From NCBI GenBank assembly GCA_010093605.1, contig MU004181.1:3068215-3132214 (forward strand): DNA of 64,000 nucleotides, read 5' to 3'. Position numbers and translations under genes: made by a program. Shown here piece after piece: positions 1 through 11,220 of this stretch (position 1 is its first letter; the number at the start of each line of letters is the position of its first letter). The notes beneath the pieces are model-generated. The model did no database searches, was not told the origin of the DNA, and worked only from the letters and a program-made list of their open reading frames with translations. This DNA comes from Lophium mytilinum. Taxonomy: Eukaryota > Ascomycota > Dothideomycetes > Mytilinidiales > Mytilinidiaceae.

Positions 1-70
1 GTATCGCCCAATTTCTAGAGACCATTCTATCCGCCAAAAAACTACGACAAAAGCGCGCTATTCTTCGCGA

Positions 71-1645
71 TCATTTTCCTTTCTTCTCCGCTTGTTCCTT
101 GCCCTGGGGATACTTGATCGTCAAACACCAGATATCTAAATAATCGCATATAGCGAAGATGACATCAACGACAAAGCTGCCATGGACACCAATGCCTAAG
201 CCAAGACATAAGAACACAAAGGCGACCTGGTAGGTACCGTCACCGAGTGCGCTTGGCCAACCGAAGCCTACATTCTGCTGCAGGAATGGGCCGAGTGAGT
301 CGATGACCCCGTAAGCTAAGGGGAAGATGAGGACGTTGCCACGGGGGAAGCGAGACTTGGTAAGGTGCGAGATGATCATGCGGCCAACAGAGTAAGCGTT
401 GATGAGGCCGACGAAGAAGATGAAGGGGACCAAATGGTGGTGCAGGATCTCGGGTTGCAGCTTTAGGTAGATTGGAACAAGGGTCCAGACGGTGAAGAAG
501 GGTGCGAGACCGAGGAGGGCGACGCGGGCTTGCTGGCCACGTTCACGGCGGGCTTTCATGACGTTTTGGGCGCTGTTATGTGTTAGAAGCTGTCAGGGGC
601 GAGGGAAGTAACACGGAAGCTTACCTAGAAATTGTGTTGAAAACTAGCACGGAACCGCCTTGGACCATGTACCATTCATCCCATGCAAGATTGTAGATGT
701 AGTCAGGGATGATGCTAAGGTGTGGTATGCCAACGGTCTCAAACAGTGACTGCTGCCAGAAGCTCCCTCCTCCGACGAACGCGGTGAAACCGTAGACAGT
801 GCACAGAATGAGTAAGCCTTCGACCGGCCCAGATATGACACCAAGAGTCAAAGTATGCGTATGGTACTCGTCCCAAGTTTGCACATAGAAAGTCAGGGAA
901 GCTATCGTAATGTGAATAATAGAGTCGACTAGTGGAATGAGTTATATACGTACAACCGAAGAGCACCAACATTGACTTCCATCCTTGGCCCAAGTTCATG
1001 CAGGCCGAGAATATTAGGCATTCAAGAGTTGTGTTGAGAGCGTCGACACCTGGTCATCTCGTTAGCCGAATTCTAAAGCTGGTTTATAATATCGTTATGC
1101 CCACCATGATCGAATAGCTCTCCCAAAGGCCCACTCTGGCCTGTCCTCCTGGCCTGTGTGCCATCAACGGCATCGAACGTCTGATATAGGAACAGGCCTA
1201 TCGACCAGCTCGCATACACCCACGGAGGACAGTCCTGGTCCAGGCCGGGTGTGTACCACAGGAGGGTGAGGAAATTGGCAATGACGAAGCTGAAGCCGGT
1301 AAGGGTAATCTAGTGCAAGGCAAATATATCAGCATGCGATTCGGTCCTGATTGTTTCGTGTCCGAGCTACAAGATCGTCGTTCGAGGAATAACATAAAGG
1401 ATGCATACCAGGTTGGGCCTGTGGAAGCGTTAGCTGATGGCCTTGTAAATTTCTCTAACTTCGAGGAACTGCAGGAGCAGATTCTGGAGAGAGTATAATA
1501 CTTACGCCATGCTCTTAGGAAAGCACTTGATGACCACATTATTGTAGAACGGCTTCATAATATACTTGGATACAGGACTATGGTCGACTCCCGAGTACTT
1601 GTACTCTTTGAGCCTCGGGAGCTTGTCCTGCCGAATGTAAACCAT
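71..1645 (-). CDS. CPT1/EPT1: Choline/ethanolamine phosphotransferase (CDP-alcohol phosphotransferase)
   Basis: Transfers phosphocholine or phosphoethanolamine from CDP-choline/CDP-ethanolamine to diacylglycerol, the last Kennedy-pathway step, in ER/Golgi membranes. Six exons read as 409 aa: 1506-1645, 1409-1418, 1105-1309, 954-1049, 625-901 and 71-572, all with GT-AG introns. The signature DG-x2-AR-x8-G-x3-D-x3-D is complete (DGTQAR...GELFDHGVD, across the intron at 1050-1104). Several hydrophobic segments follow, and the tail is Lys-rich (KEQAEKKGK). The second exon is only 10 nt and supplies the PNL of SMAPNLITLTGF, a stretch conserved in the family. The start MVYIRQDKLPRLKEYKYSG matches family N-termini. 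Whether choline or ethanolamine is preferred cannot be decided from sequence. Family assignment is certain; the symbol is by homology. Confidence 0.95.
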
Positions 1646-2130
1646 CGTGAATGACTGCTATAATACAGATCAAAAAGTGGTGGTTAACAATGCGAAGAGG
1701 GGAAGTGGTGATAGAAGGGAGGGACAGGTGCGCGATATTTCGAGGTGGTGGGTTTCCAGTTTTCGCGTTCACCTCCGCGTTTCGTTGTTCCGATGACGCA
1801 CGTGGGGCGGCTCACAGCAAGATATTATCAGGCCAGCACGAAACGTCAAGTTAGAACAGCAGAAGTTACATGTCAGTTTATTTGTAGTTGGTATCCATAT
1901 GATTGGTATCGTTATTTTCATATTTTGATACCGGAAGCCTTCCGGAGATATCGCTGAAGCTGCTAATCTACACTTGACTGTCGTCCGCTCTCGCGCCTCC
2001 AGTCATTCCAGGCATATCCGAATTGCGCACACAGCCCCTTGCTTTCGCGGACTGCTGGCTTTCCCAGGTACATGCTCCGTGTCTGATATAGCGCCCTATC
2101 CATATCCACTGCACCGTCCGTCTGTCCGCC
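1646..2130. other. Intergenic, promoter side of the phosphotransferase
   Basis: Contains the 5' region of the minus-strand phosphotransferase gene and the 3' end of the NIPSNAP gene. Short open frames here show no codon pattern or domain. I see nothing else in it. Confidence 0.6.
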
Positions 2131-3437
2131 TTAAGCAACCGCGCTCCACGAGCACGGGATCAAGATCCTGCTCTTCATTGACTGAATCAGCGGGACTGTT
2201 TTGTGGACAGTCTCGCCCCATCCCTCGACTCCCCAGCTCTGCTCGCGCCGAACTTTCCTCTCTTCCAAATCTGCAAACTGCCAGAGGTGGTGCACGGTAT
2301 TGAGCTCGCCGACCTGCACGAACCAAGCTCCCACGCCCTCCATAACCTCTCTACGTGCCTTGAGGCCCTTGCGCCAATGTGTCTCCCACTCCAAAAGATT
2401 GCCTGGGTGCAATGTGTATGACCGCAATTCGAAGAGTCCGCCTAGTTGGCGTGGAGATGTCGTGGGCCAGAAGGAGAATTCTTGCATGAGGGAGGTTCGC
2501 TTCGAATTTATCAGAGTCTTGAGCTTCGCGTCAAATTCTGGGAATTCGGGGTGATGTTGGATGGCGTTCAGAGAAGCATGGTAGCCGTGGTACCGCTGGT
2601 ACTCCCAGATATGTACTGCACAGTGTTAGCGAAGTCAGACCACTTAAGGCCACTAAAGGACTCTCGAGGATATTGTTTATGAAGTCAATTCCCAACCCCG
2701 GCCTAGTGTGACTGGAGAAGGCATCATGCACGCTATCCTCAAAGGTCGCCGGGTAGTGGCCAACGCGTGTGAAGGATGGCCGAAGCCGGGAATGTGCACG
2801 TACCGAATGTGTCGCAGTCGCCCACCTCTGTCCGCCAGCTGCCCACAAGATGGACCTTGTTCTCGGGCATGTCTGCCATCCGGGGATACCACTTTCCAAC
2901 GAGTTCGGTGTACTCGTCTACCTTGTCGGGCTTGACATCGTGGAAGACGATGGAATGGACGTATTTGCCTCTCGCCAAGACCTGGGAGAAGCTCCTCTCA
3001 ATGTCCTTGTCGAGCTCCCGGCCCTCGGGGGTGCCGTAGATGAGTGAGGTAAGAGCACCGGGCTTCTTCTTTGCGCCCTCCTGAGCTTCGCGGGCGCGTG
3101 CTTCTTCTGCATGAGACGCAGTCAGTGAGCCAAGTGTATCGCCAACAAGAGGGGGCCCACCGTTTGTGCTAGACGCAGACAGACTACTGTGGGATTTGGA
3201 GGGGGACTGACTCAGTTGCTGCTCCTTCTGCCTCTGCGCGGCGACTAGACTCTCACGAAACTCCTTCTGCCGGGCGTCGAACTTCGGCGCGGCGTCCGGT
3301 GTGATGTCGGCTAGAGCTGGAGCTCTCACCGGGCCCTGAGCCGCAGGAAGAGCACTGAAGGAGCGAGAAACGACGACAGCGGGCTGTGACGAGGGGACAG
3401 CATTGCGAACACGCGGGGTGAGGCGGCGTGCAAGCAT
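2131..3437 (-). CDS. NIPSNAP-family mitochondrial protein
   Basis: 372 aa in two exons (2804-3437 and 2131-2615; intron 2616-2803, GTACGT...CAG). I place the start at 3437 because MLARRLTPRVRNAV opens a typical Arg-rich, Ser-rich mitochondrial presequence; the frame continues upstream to 3587 without need. The C-terminal half holds two ferredoxin-like alpha/beta repeats typical of NIPSNAP: one around YVHSIVFHDVKPDKVDEY and a second around LFELRSYTLHPGNLLEW, with the conserved ELRSY. A low-complexity Gln/Ser linker lies between presequence and domain. NIPSNAP proteins are matrix or inner-membrane associated; animal members act as mitophagy signals, but the fungal role is not established. Family assignment is firm. 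Confidence 0.88.
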
Positions 3438-4858
3438 TGTGCCGGTGGTGAAGGGGGTGGACGAAGCAAGGGAGCAAGAGGGCGATTGAGGTAGAGAGCT
3501 TGACAAAAGCAAAGCGCGGTGAAGTGAAGCTTGGAGCAGGGCAGGAGCGAGGGGTGTCGGGGGTGATGATGGATTGGGGGAGCACACGGGAGAGTCTTTG
3601 TGTCTGCGTCTAATACGGGGTGGTACCTCTCAGCAATATCGCAGCTGTGAGTGACAGAGGGAGCTTCCCCTCACTTCTACCGCCCTGGAATGTTGCAGCG
3701 TGCAAGGCCCCACTTTTCCTGGGATGCAAAAGCTGGAGAAGCCCGCGGCGAATCACAACCACATGTCCGCGGGCCGCTATGATGTGCACGGCGCCTGATC
3801 CATCGCCGCCATGTGAATATATATTTCTTTTGCTTCTTCGACTCCAGTATTTCCCCAGCAAACACCACCACGGCGACCCACTCTGTGCTTCGGCCTCAGC
3901 TGAACAGCTAGCTCCATGACTCTATCAACCGCCACCTCTCGCATTTGACGTCAGGCATCACGGCCGGATCGCTGTCGGCCTGGGTGATGCGCACTGGCCA
4001 TTTCCGGCCGCGGACCGCTTCATCTGGCAATGTCACACAAATGATAGACGCTTAGCGGCCTCGGACCAGGAACTGCTCTTCCTCTGGTGGTGGCGTGTTG
4101 CGAGGCTGTTGGAAGCATGACCAGCCGTTGAGTACCTCGGACCGTAGTCTACCTGACCTCCGGGGCCGTGATAGATGGAGGTAGGTGTTGACGGGATATA
4201 TAGAGCATCTATCCTAAGGGTCTCTGTTTAATATATAGCCTTGATACTGCATATTTTGGAAGTGTGCCTGGGTAGTAATTGATTAGAATTCGCCAAGCTG
4301 TAGGGCAATGTCAGAGCCCAGATTCCAATGCAATAAACATGAATACACACATCATGTCTTCTGCTTCGCCAACTGTGTCGAATACATTACCACAACAAGA
4401 AAGCTATTTCACTGAAGCTCTACATCCAACCGGCATGTTCCAGTAGCTGTCAATTTCCTTCACAATATACTCTAGAGTAGAGTTACCGAATGTATTATCA
4501 GGCACGTTTTCATCTATGCACCCATCCACCCCCACCCCTACCCCACCACCATAAGATCAAGATATTTTACAGCGACCGACGCAACATCCGCATCTTCCCA
4601 TGCATCATCACTCATCTACCCTCTCGCCACGCGGAGCCACTCAGACCCATATCTGCCAAACAGTCCAACTAAGCACACGCAAAGGAGCAACCCAACACCA
4701 AGGCCGACCGAAGGATAAGATCTCGCTATCAAGCAAGAGAAGAGATGGATAAATACAGGTTGGAAAAGGGGGGACCAGTCGCGGGCAACCAGATTAACGT
4801 GCCCGATATATTAGAATTTTTATGCTCTCAGCAGAAGATGCGATCTTCTACTTCGTGC
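3438..4858. other. Intergenic, 1.4 kb without a gene
   Basis: Promoter of the NIPSNAP gene (right next to 3437) and 3' flank of TOM70. No open frame with a recognisable domain, no tRNA and no clear repeat were seen. Confidence 0.55.
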
Positions 4859-6936
4859 TTACCGCATTCCACCTCCACCAGGCATCATGCCGTGGAGCTT
4901 GGCCGCTAGTTGTGGGTACTTTTCTTGGACCTGTGCAGAGAGTGTAAGTCAGATGTTTGTCAAATGGGGGTTAGGCTCTTGGAGAACTTACCTCAAGTTG
5001 AGTCCGGGTGGCCTCGGCGTATGACAGAGCATTCACAATTTCACCTTCCGTCCTCGACAGCTCTGCTGCCCGCTCAAAGTACTTTAGAGCGTCTGTGACT
5101 TTGCCTTGCTGCAGGAGGAGCTGGGCCATCGTGGCAACAGCAATGTCGCACTCTGGATCGATGATCAATGCCTTCTGGCAGAGCTTCTCCGCCTCCGAGA
5201 AATCCTGCTTCCACTGGAATAGCGCGAGAGCCTTGTTAATCAGAGGCAAAACGTTCATTCCAAGAGGCTTGGTGGCTTTCTCCATGTCCACAGCAGTATC
5301 AAACTTCTCGATAGCCTCTTGGTACTTTTGCTGGTCTAGCAGAAGCTCGCCATAGTAATTGTAGACATCCGGGACCTTGTCAAAGTTCTTCATGCATCGT
5401 CGAAAAGTAGCCATTGATGACGCAATAGACCCCATCTTGTACTGTGTGACGCCGAGCTGGATGTGTGAGAAGATAAAGTCCTTGTCGAGATCGATAGATT
5501 TCTGGTAGTCCTTGGCCGCTTCCGCGAATTCGCTAAGAATGAAGTGGAGCTGGGCACGGTGGTAGTAGATGTCGGGATCTTCCTTATTCTGCTCCATCGC
5601 TTGCTCGAAGTCCTGTGCGGCTGCATCCCTATTGCCTACAATATATTAGCTGGGATTCCCAACATTAGAACTTAAACGTGCCTAACTCCAAGTGCATGCT
5701 CGCGCGTTTGATGAAGCTCTGGGTCAACGACGGGTCTAGCTCTACAGACTTTGTCAAGTCTGCTAGCGCGTCCTGGTTGTCTCCCTTCAGGTACCGGAAG
5801 GTCCCTCGCATATTGTATGCGAAGGCCTCATACTCCCCATTGTCCTCATACGTCAGTGCTTCGTCAAAGGCGTCTGCGGCGTCCGCGTATCCCTCTGCCG
5901 TCTTTTTGCTCAGACCAATGAGTCCAATCCTCAACTGCCCTGGCCCGGAGTCCACGGCGAGCTGCTCGTCCTCTTCCAGTCCTGCTGGTGGGGGCTTGGG
6001 CCGGAAACTCTGTAGATAATTGGTAACAAACGTGGGACTGGGAAGCTTCTTCTCCTTGCCCTCCAGGATAGCGCGACCTTTGGCTTCTGCGACCTTCTTG
6101 AGCAGTCTCTCGACGCTCTGGGCGCTCTGGTCGTTGCGGAACCCATCGATGATGCAGCTCGCAGTATAATCAAGTAAGGCCTCGCTGAATCGTTCGACCT
6201 GCTCATATGCGTTCGCTCTCCGGTTCAAGGCCTTCACGTATTCGTTATCCAAGTTGATAGCCGCAGTTGTATCCTCGATAACCTTGTCCCAATCTGACAT
6301 GGCATTCCAGCAAGCGGCACGATTGGAGTAGAAGACAGGGTCCTGTTTGCATAGAATTGCTTTCCCGTATAGGTCGATGGCCTTGTTGTAGTCCTTAATT
6401 CCATAGGCCTTGTTACCGGCAGCCTTGAGCTTCGCAGCATAGTCTTTGCGCTCCTAGTCTGCGTTAGCAATAGCCAACATTATGAAGACAATGAGACAAA
6501 CCTCAACGCTCAGCGCGCCAACCGTGCTCTCATCCACCTGGGGCAAATCGTCCTCGCTCTCGACCGCCACTGAAGGCTTTTTCGCCTCTGTCTTCTGATT
6601 AGCCTTCGGCATCCATCAGTCGCATTGGCCCTGGTATGAATCACCTGTCTTAGGCTCCTCTTTTGCCGGCTCCTCCGCTTCCTTCTTCGCCTTCTTGCGA
6701 TCCTTCTTGCTTTTTCTCTTCGGGGGCGACCCCGGCGTCGACGCGCCTTTCCCACTATCTGATAGGTAGTATATCGTTCCCGCGGCGCTCACCACCAGCG
6801 TCACACCCGCGATGGTATAAACGACACCCTTGTGCTCACTCGCCCATGTCGATAATCTGTCCCAGAGTGATGACGGCGGCGCTGGGATCTCTACGAGGGG
6901 GATTGGCCGAGGCTCTCGGGGAATTGGCAGCGACAT
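4859..6936 (-). CDS. TOM70: Mitochondrial import receptor TOM70
   Basis: Outer-membrane receptor that takes preproteins with internal signals, carriers above all, from Hsp70/Hsp90 and hands them to the TOM channel. 621 aa in five exons: 6645-6936, 6502-6587, 5682-6453, 4992-5635 and 4859-4930. It has an N-terminal anchor (hydrophobic [20 protein letters not shown] near residues 38-57), a Lys/Glu-rich linker ([13 protein letters not shown]), the Hsp-binding TPR cluster from about residue 120 ([20 protein letters not shown]), then a long run of TPRs. The end is MMPGGGGMR. The start at 6936 ([11 protein letters not shown]) is chosen because it lies just before the anchor. The intron at 5636-5681 must be read as GC-AG (see findings). 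Length matches the family. Confidence 0.96.
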
Positions 6937-7580
6937 GGTGCTAAAGGAGGGACCAAAGGCTAGACAGGAATTAAAAGGCGCGTTCCTGAACAAGAGTCAA
7001 GAACGGGCGCAGCGGGGAGGAAAGAAAGCTGATGGGTGGTGATGGTGTTGTTGGATACAGAGCTGGCACGAGTGGTCGTTAAATTTCCTAAGGAGAGTCG
7101 GAGCTTGCACTCTGCCAAGACATGGAAGGAATTACGTCGTCAAAAAGTCAAGGGAGCCGGCCATCTTCACAACGTTGTCAGCAAGCAATGAACTGTCTCC
7201 AACAAGGTACGTAGTCTGCTATCTTCACTACGCTTTTGCGAAGCCTGTTATAGAGCATGATCTAAAAGACTTCGAGTATCACCTTTGATCCAGAGTCACG
7301 TGATATATATTCTCTTCAACCGTCACCCCTACGAATCTTTTTCCCCAGCATATCTAGACCTATTGCTCCATTTTATACCCTTCTCATACCAGAATCAAAA
7401 TCCTTTTGTCACCGTTGATCAAATTTCTCCTTCTCAATCATAGGTATCCGCGGCCGCCACGTCTTCATCTGCACCTATCCGACTTCGGACTCGAAATATC
7501 CGAGTATCAAAATAACACCTACTGCAGTATATTAAAGACTTTGAAGCACACTCAACTCAACTTGATCATATAGACTCAAG
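6937..7580. promoter_or_regulatory. Divergent promoter between TOM70 and the lyase gene
   Basis: 644 bp between two divergent start codons. It holds the palindrome TCACGTGA at 7296-7303, a bHLH-type (Cbf1/USF-like) E-box, followed directly by an A/T stretch (tatatat). CT-rich tracts precede the plus-strand start. Regulation by an E-box factor is inference. Confidence 0.4.
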
Positions 7581-8677
7581 ATGGCTACATCCTCACCCCC
7601 CTTCGAGCTCTTTACCTCCCTCCGCTACGACCCCTCCCTCCTCCAAAGCGCAGAAAATAGCTCGTCAGACTTTAGCTTCTCCTCCCCAAGTCCTTTTTAC
7701 ATGCTCGTGTACCACCGCGACCGCATGCTAGAAGCCGCGCAGCACTTCGAGTGGAGCGACGTGGCTAAGAAGCTTGAAGACGGGCCGGCGCTCGCTGACA
7801 CGCTTCTCGAAAAGGTAGTTGAGTACCAGAAGCGCACGGGGACTGAAGGACCTCTGAAAGTATGACCTCTTAAAAAGCCAGAACTGTCAATTTCAGTCTT
7901 GCCGCAAACATGGCTAATTCAAAAACCAAGATCCGCATCCTCTTCTCCATCACCGCCGCCCTCTCCGTCGAGCTCTCCCCCGTCCCAGCCGTGCCCCTGT
8001 CAACGCTCTACCCGCCCTCCTTCACGCCTCCCACGCCCCCTTCACCACCACATCTAGCCAACGCCTTCAAACCCTCCCCACTAACCGGCGGCGCCCTAAC
8101 CCTCGGCCCCACGGACTCGCTCGCAGCCTCTACTCCAAGAGACCTCCAACCCCCAACCTGGACCCTCAAGCTCGACCCCCTCCCAACCTCAATCACGCCC
8201 TTCACCTCCCTCAAGACCACAGAGCGCACGCACTACGACTCCTCGCGGACCCGCGCCCTGCCCCCGCCCGCCCACTCCTCCCAGCCCGCGCTGGTGGAAG
8301 TCATGCTGCGCAACCCGTGCGACGAGCTTACAGAGGGCAGCATGACGTCGCTGTATCTGTTCCGCGGGGGGCGGTGGGTGACGCCGCCTGTGGGTGTGCC
8401 GGCGGGGCGGTATGCTGAAGAAGTCAAGCCTGGGGATGGCAGCCTGCCGGGGAAAGACGAAGGGGAGTTGCGCACGCCGTTCCCGGGGCGCTGGGGGCAT
8501 AGTGTGCGGAGTGCGAAGGTGGGCAGTGGCGGGCAGCGGGGCACGACGAGGCGGTGGGCGCTGGGGAAGGGGTTGTGTATGGAGGAGCCGGTGTTGGCGG
8601 AGACGGTGCAGGTTGGGGAGGGGGTGTGGGTTAGTAATGGGGTGAGAGGGTTTGGGTTTGGGAGGGTGGTGGAGTGA
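7581..8677 (+). CDS. Class IV aminotransferase-fold enzyme, likely 4-amino-4-deoxychorismate lyase
   Basis: 341 aa from exons 7581-7859 and 7931-8677 (intron 7860-7930, GT...CCAAG). The fold-type IV signature is visible as CDELTEGSMTSLYLFRGGRW near residues 229-248, where family members carry N/C-E-x-T-E/S-G-S before a strand. The N-terminal LRYDP and the Arg of the YHRDRM stretch match fungal ADC-lyase-like (ABZ2/PabC) proteins. In yeast Abz2 splits aminodeoxychorismate to p-aminobenzoate and pyruvate for folate synthesis. The pyridoxal-phosphate lysine could not be placed with certainty, so a different class IV activity (branched-chain or D-amino acid type) is possible. The sequence is strongly GC-rich in its second half. 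Acceptor choice: only the AG at 7929-7930 keeps the frame and joins GPLK to IRILFS. Confidence 0.78.
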
Positions 8678-8862
8678 GGTTAGTGTTCAGAGATCGAATT
8701 GCTAGTGGTCAGTAGTGCAATGCGACCAGGAGTTCATCCCAGACCATTTCAAGCAAACCTCGTTTTTGGCAGTTGCTTTGACCTCGAAGAATTGGCGGCA
8801 GAAGCGAGCGGAGAAGAGGTGTTCGCAGCTTGCGGAACAGGCTATTAGAATAATTTCCCTAT

Positions 8863-10826
8863 CTACGCGATAGACGCGAATTCCCATTTCCTAAGGGAGT
8901 CCAAATCGATCGTAACGGGTATCTTGTTCTGGACAGCCCAGTCCAAATAACGAACCGCAAGACTTTTCAGACCTTCGCATCTCATGACTCTATTTTCGTG
9001 ATTACCAGCTGCTTCTCGAAGAGACTTGCATTCTCGTTCCAGGACGGCAACCGTCAGTTGGAAGGCCGTTGCAAAGACAAAGGGTGCGACTTCCCTATTC
9101 TCCATATGTGTAGCGTAGCAGATTGTTTGCAGGACGTTAAGTGCATATTTCATCAGCTTAATGCGGTGGTCCTCGATTCTCTGTGGTGAATTGGCCGGCA
9201 TTCCATCTACGTTTGTCCATACCATTAAAGTGAGCATATCGCTCAAGAGTAGACGAAGAGACATGATTATCGTCCAGTACATCGTTACAGAGTGGTACTC
9301 CAGCATATTACGAAAGGTGAGAACAGAGTCCAAATATGACCGAAATTCCCCCTCGTTAATGTTCGACCAAAACAAACCCGAGATGGGGTTGGTGGCCATG
9401 TCATGGTAGAGCGACAGCCACGATGAGAATGAAATCTCACAGATGTTCGTGTTCCAGCGCGCCAGTCGCACTTCAGTGCGAGATAAGATGTCTTCTGCTG
9501 TGTCGTAGAGATCGATTAAAATCTGATTAGAACCCTTGGTATTCAACCCAGGTGCAGTCGACCTTTGGGCAAGCAGCTGGTCAAATTGAGCCATGGTGGA
9601 CACAACAGTAGTGACCTCTATCATGAGAGAATCGACTGAACGGTAGAGCTCGTAGTCAGTACTGAACTTCGGGTTTTCAGCTTCCCCAAGTGCCAATTTT
9701 ATCTCTCCGAGCCATGCCGAACGGATGGGTAAGCGTTCTTGCCAGTCGTTCGGCTCCCTTGCTGACAATGTTTGTAACATCTAAGGCCCTGTCAGTAAGA
9801 GAGACTCAGTTCGACTGCCGTGATAAGTCTACGCACAAGAAGCAAGCGCGAAGATGCGAGCAGATGAAAATTGATTTTCGAGTACGCATGATTTGGGCCG
9901 CGGAGAATGATAGCAGCTGCCAGGCAACGTATGTGGTATTCCCAGTTGCGCGAAGCAGGCGACATCTTCATCTTTTGATTGCTTTAACGTTAGGGTGGTA
10001 CTCATAGTGCCTGACGGCTGGGGAGAGAAGGGGGTCGTGTGTGGCTAGAACATACCTCCCAGAACGCCATGACAAGGCAGAAGAAAGCGAAATGTTGCCA
10101 ATCATCCTCGGCAATGTCGTGGAATCCGGAATGTACACGTTTCATCTCCGTCAACCTGGCTGACATAGATTGGAGGGCTATGCCATAGCTATGAAAGCTA
10201 CGCCGCACCGACAAGGGGTCGACGTTGGCTGTCCCAAAGTAGCTATATGCTAGAGCATCAACCGCAAAGACAACAGGCGTGCTTGGCGACAGAGAGCGGT
10301 CATAGCCATCAAGTACATTGGAGGAAACCAAGTGGAGGTAATGGCGGAAGAGATGACCGATGGCGTCGAGAGATTGGAAAGGTCGTGTCCCAAACGAAGC
10401 TAGGAAAAAGGCAATGTGCAGATGCGACCGGTCTATGGTCAGGCTTGGACAAAGAACCAGATCCGCATCAGTATTATCGGCCTCGCAACATGTAAAAGTC
10501 GAAATGCCTGAGCTTAGGCGTCCGGGCTGATTTGTGTTCTTAGGCGTCTTTATCTTACTGCGAGCTACAGAGGCCACGCCCAGAGCTCGCCATCCTTCGC
10601 TCAAGAACACAACTTCCTCTCTCCTGTATCCCCCACAGACTTGCTTTCGGTTCTCACAGGCACGACATGTCGGCCGTCTGCCGTCTACAGCAGGATTGTC
10701 AGCATCAAAACTTATACGTGGCTCGCGATTGGACGGACCGCAGCGCTTCTTGCGAGACACGCAAGTGAGACAGCCCTTTGATCGGGGAACAGAAGGTAGA
10801 GATTTGTCGCTTCCGCAAATAAACAT
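8863..10826 (-). CDS. Zn2Cys6 fungal transcription factor
   Basis: 589 aa if four exons are used: 10739-10826, 10056-10684, 9837-9971 and 8863-9780. The binuclear cluster sits at residues 19-46. With the 54-nt segment 10685-10738 spliced out it becomes C-x2-C-x6-C-x6-C-x2-C-x6-C, the canonical GAL4-type spacing; without splicing the third and fourth Cys are 24 residues apart. A middle-homology region follows (FRHYLHLVSSNVL; FCLVMAFWE; ASRNWEYHIRCLAAAIILRG), as in the fungal-specific domain families. The first codon in frame upstream of 10826 is TTG, so I take the ATG at 10826. It is divergent from an MFS exporter 394 bp away, which makes that exporter a likely target (inference). The ligand or signal is unknown. 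Confidence 0.88.
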
Positions 10827-11220
10827 CAAGCTGGAAGGGGATTATGGAGTCCAAGGGCTAGGGCTGAGGTCGTAGGATATGGTCATCCGCATGCTGTATT
10901 CGTTAAGAAAAAAGGAACGAGCGTCGTACATTTTTATAGCTGATGAAAGCAATGTCAGAATAGGACAAGGTTGAAGCCTTGCATCGGTGGCGTGGGACAC
11001 TAACACTCTTTCAGAAGGCAACGCGATCCCTGTCGACACTTATATCCCAGCATTTTCATTGGCCCTTCGCTTTCGCTGATGGTCTAATTGTGCCATATAA
11101 GATTCCACTGGGACTCCAGGCGGTAGCATGTACAGCTTTCGTTGGCTTTTCTTTCGCTTTACGTCTCTTCATCATCAAGCAAAGCTAATTTCTGTCTGTC
11201 TGCTTCCCAGCGTCATAATT
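10827..11220. promoter_or_regulatory. Shared promoter of Zn2Cys6 regulator and MFS exporter
   Basis: 394 bp between divergent start codons. A regulator and transporter sharing one short intergenic space is a common fungal arrangement in which the factor controls the pump. I could not identify paired CGG triplets with confidence. Confidence 0.4.
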
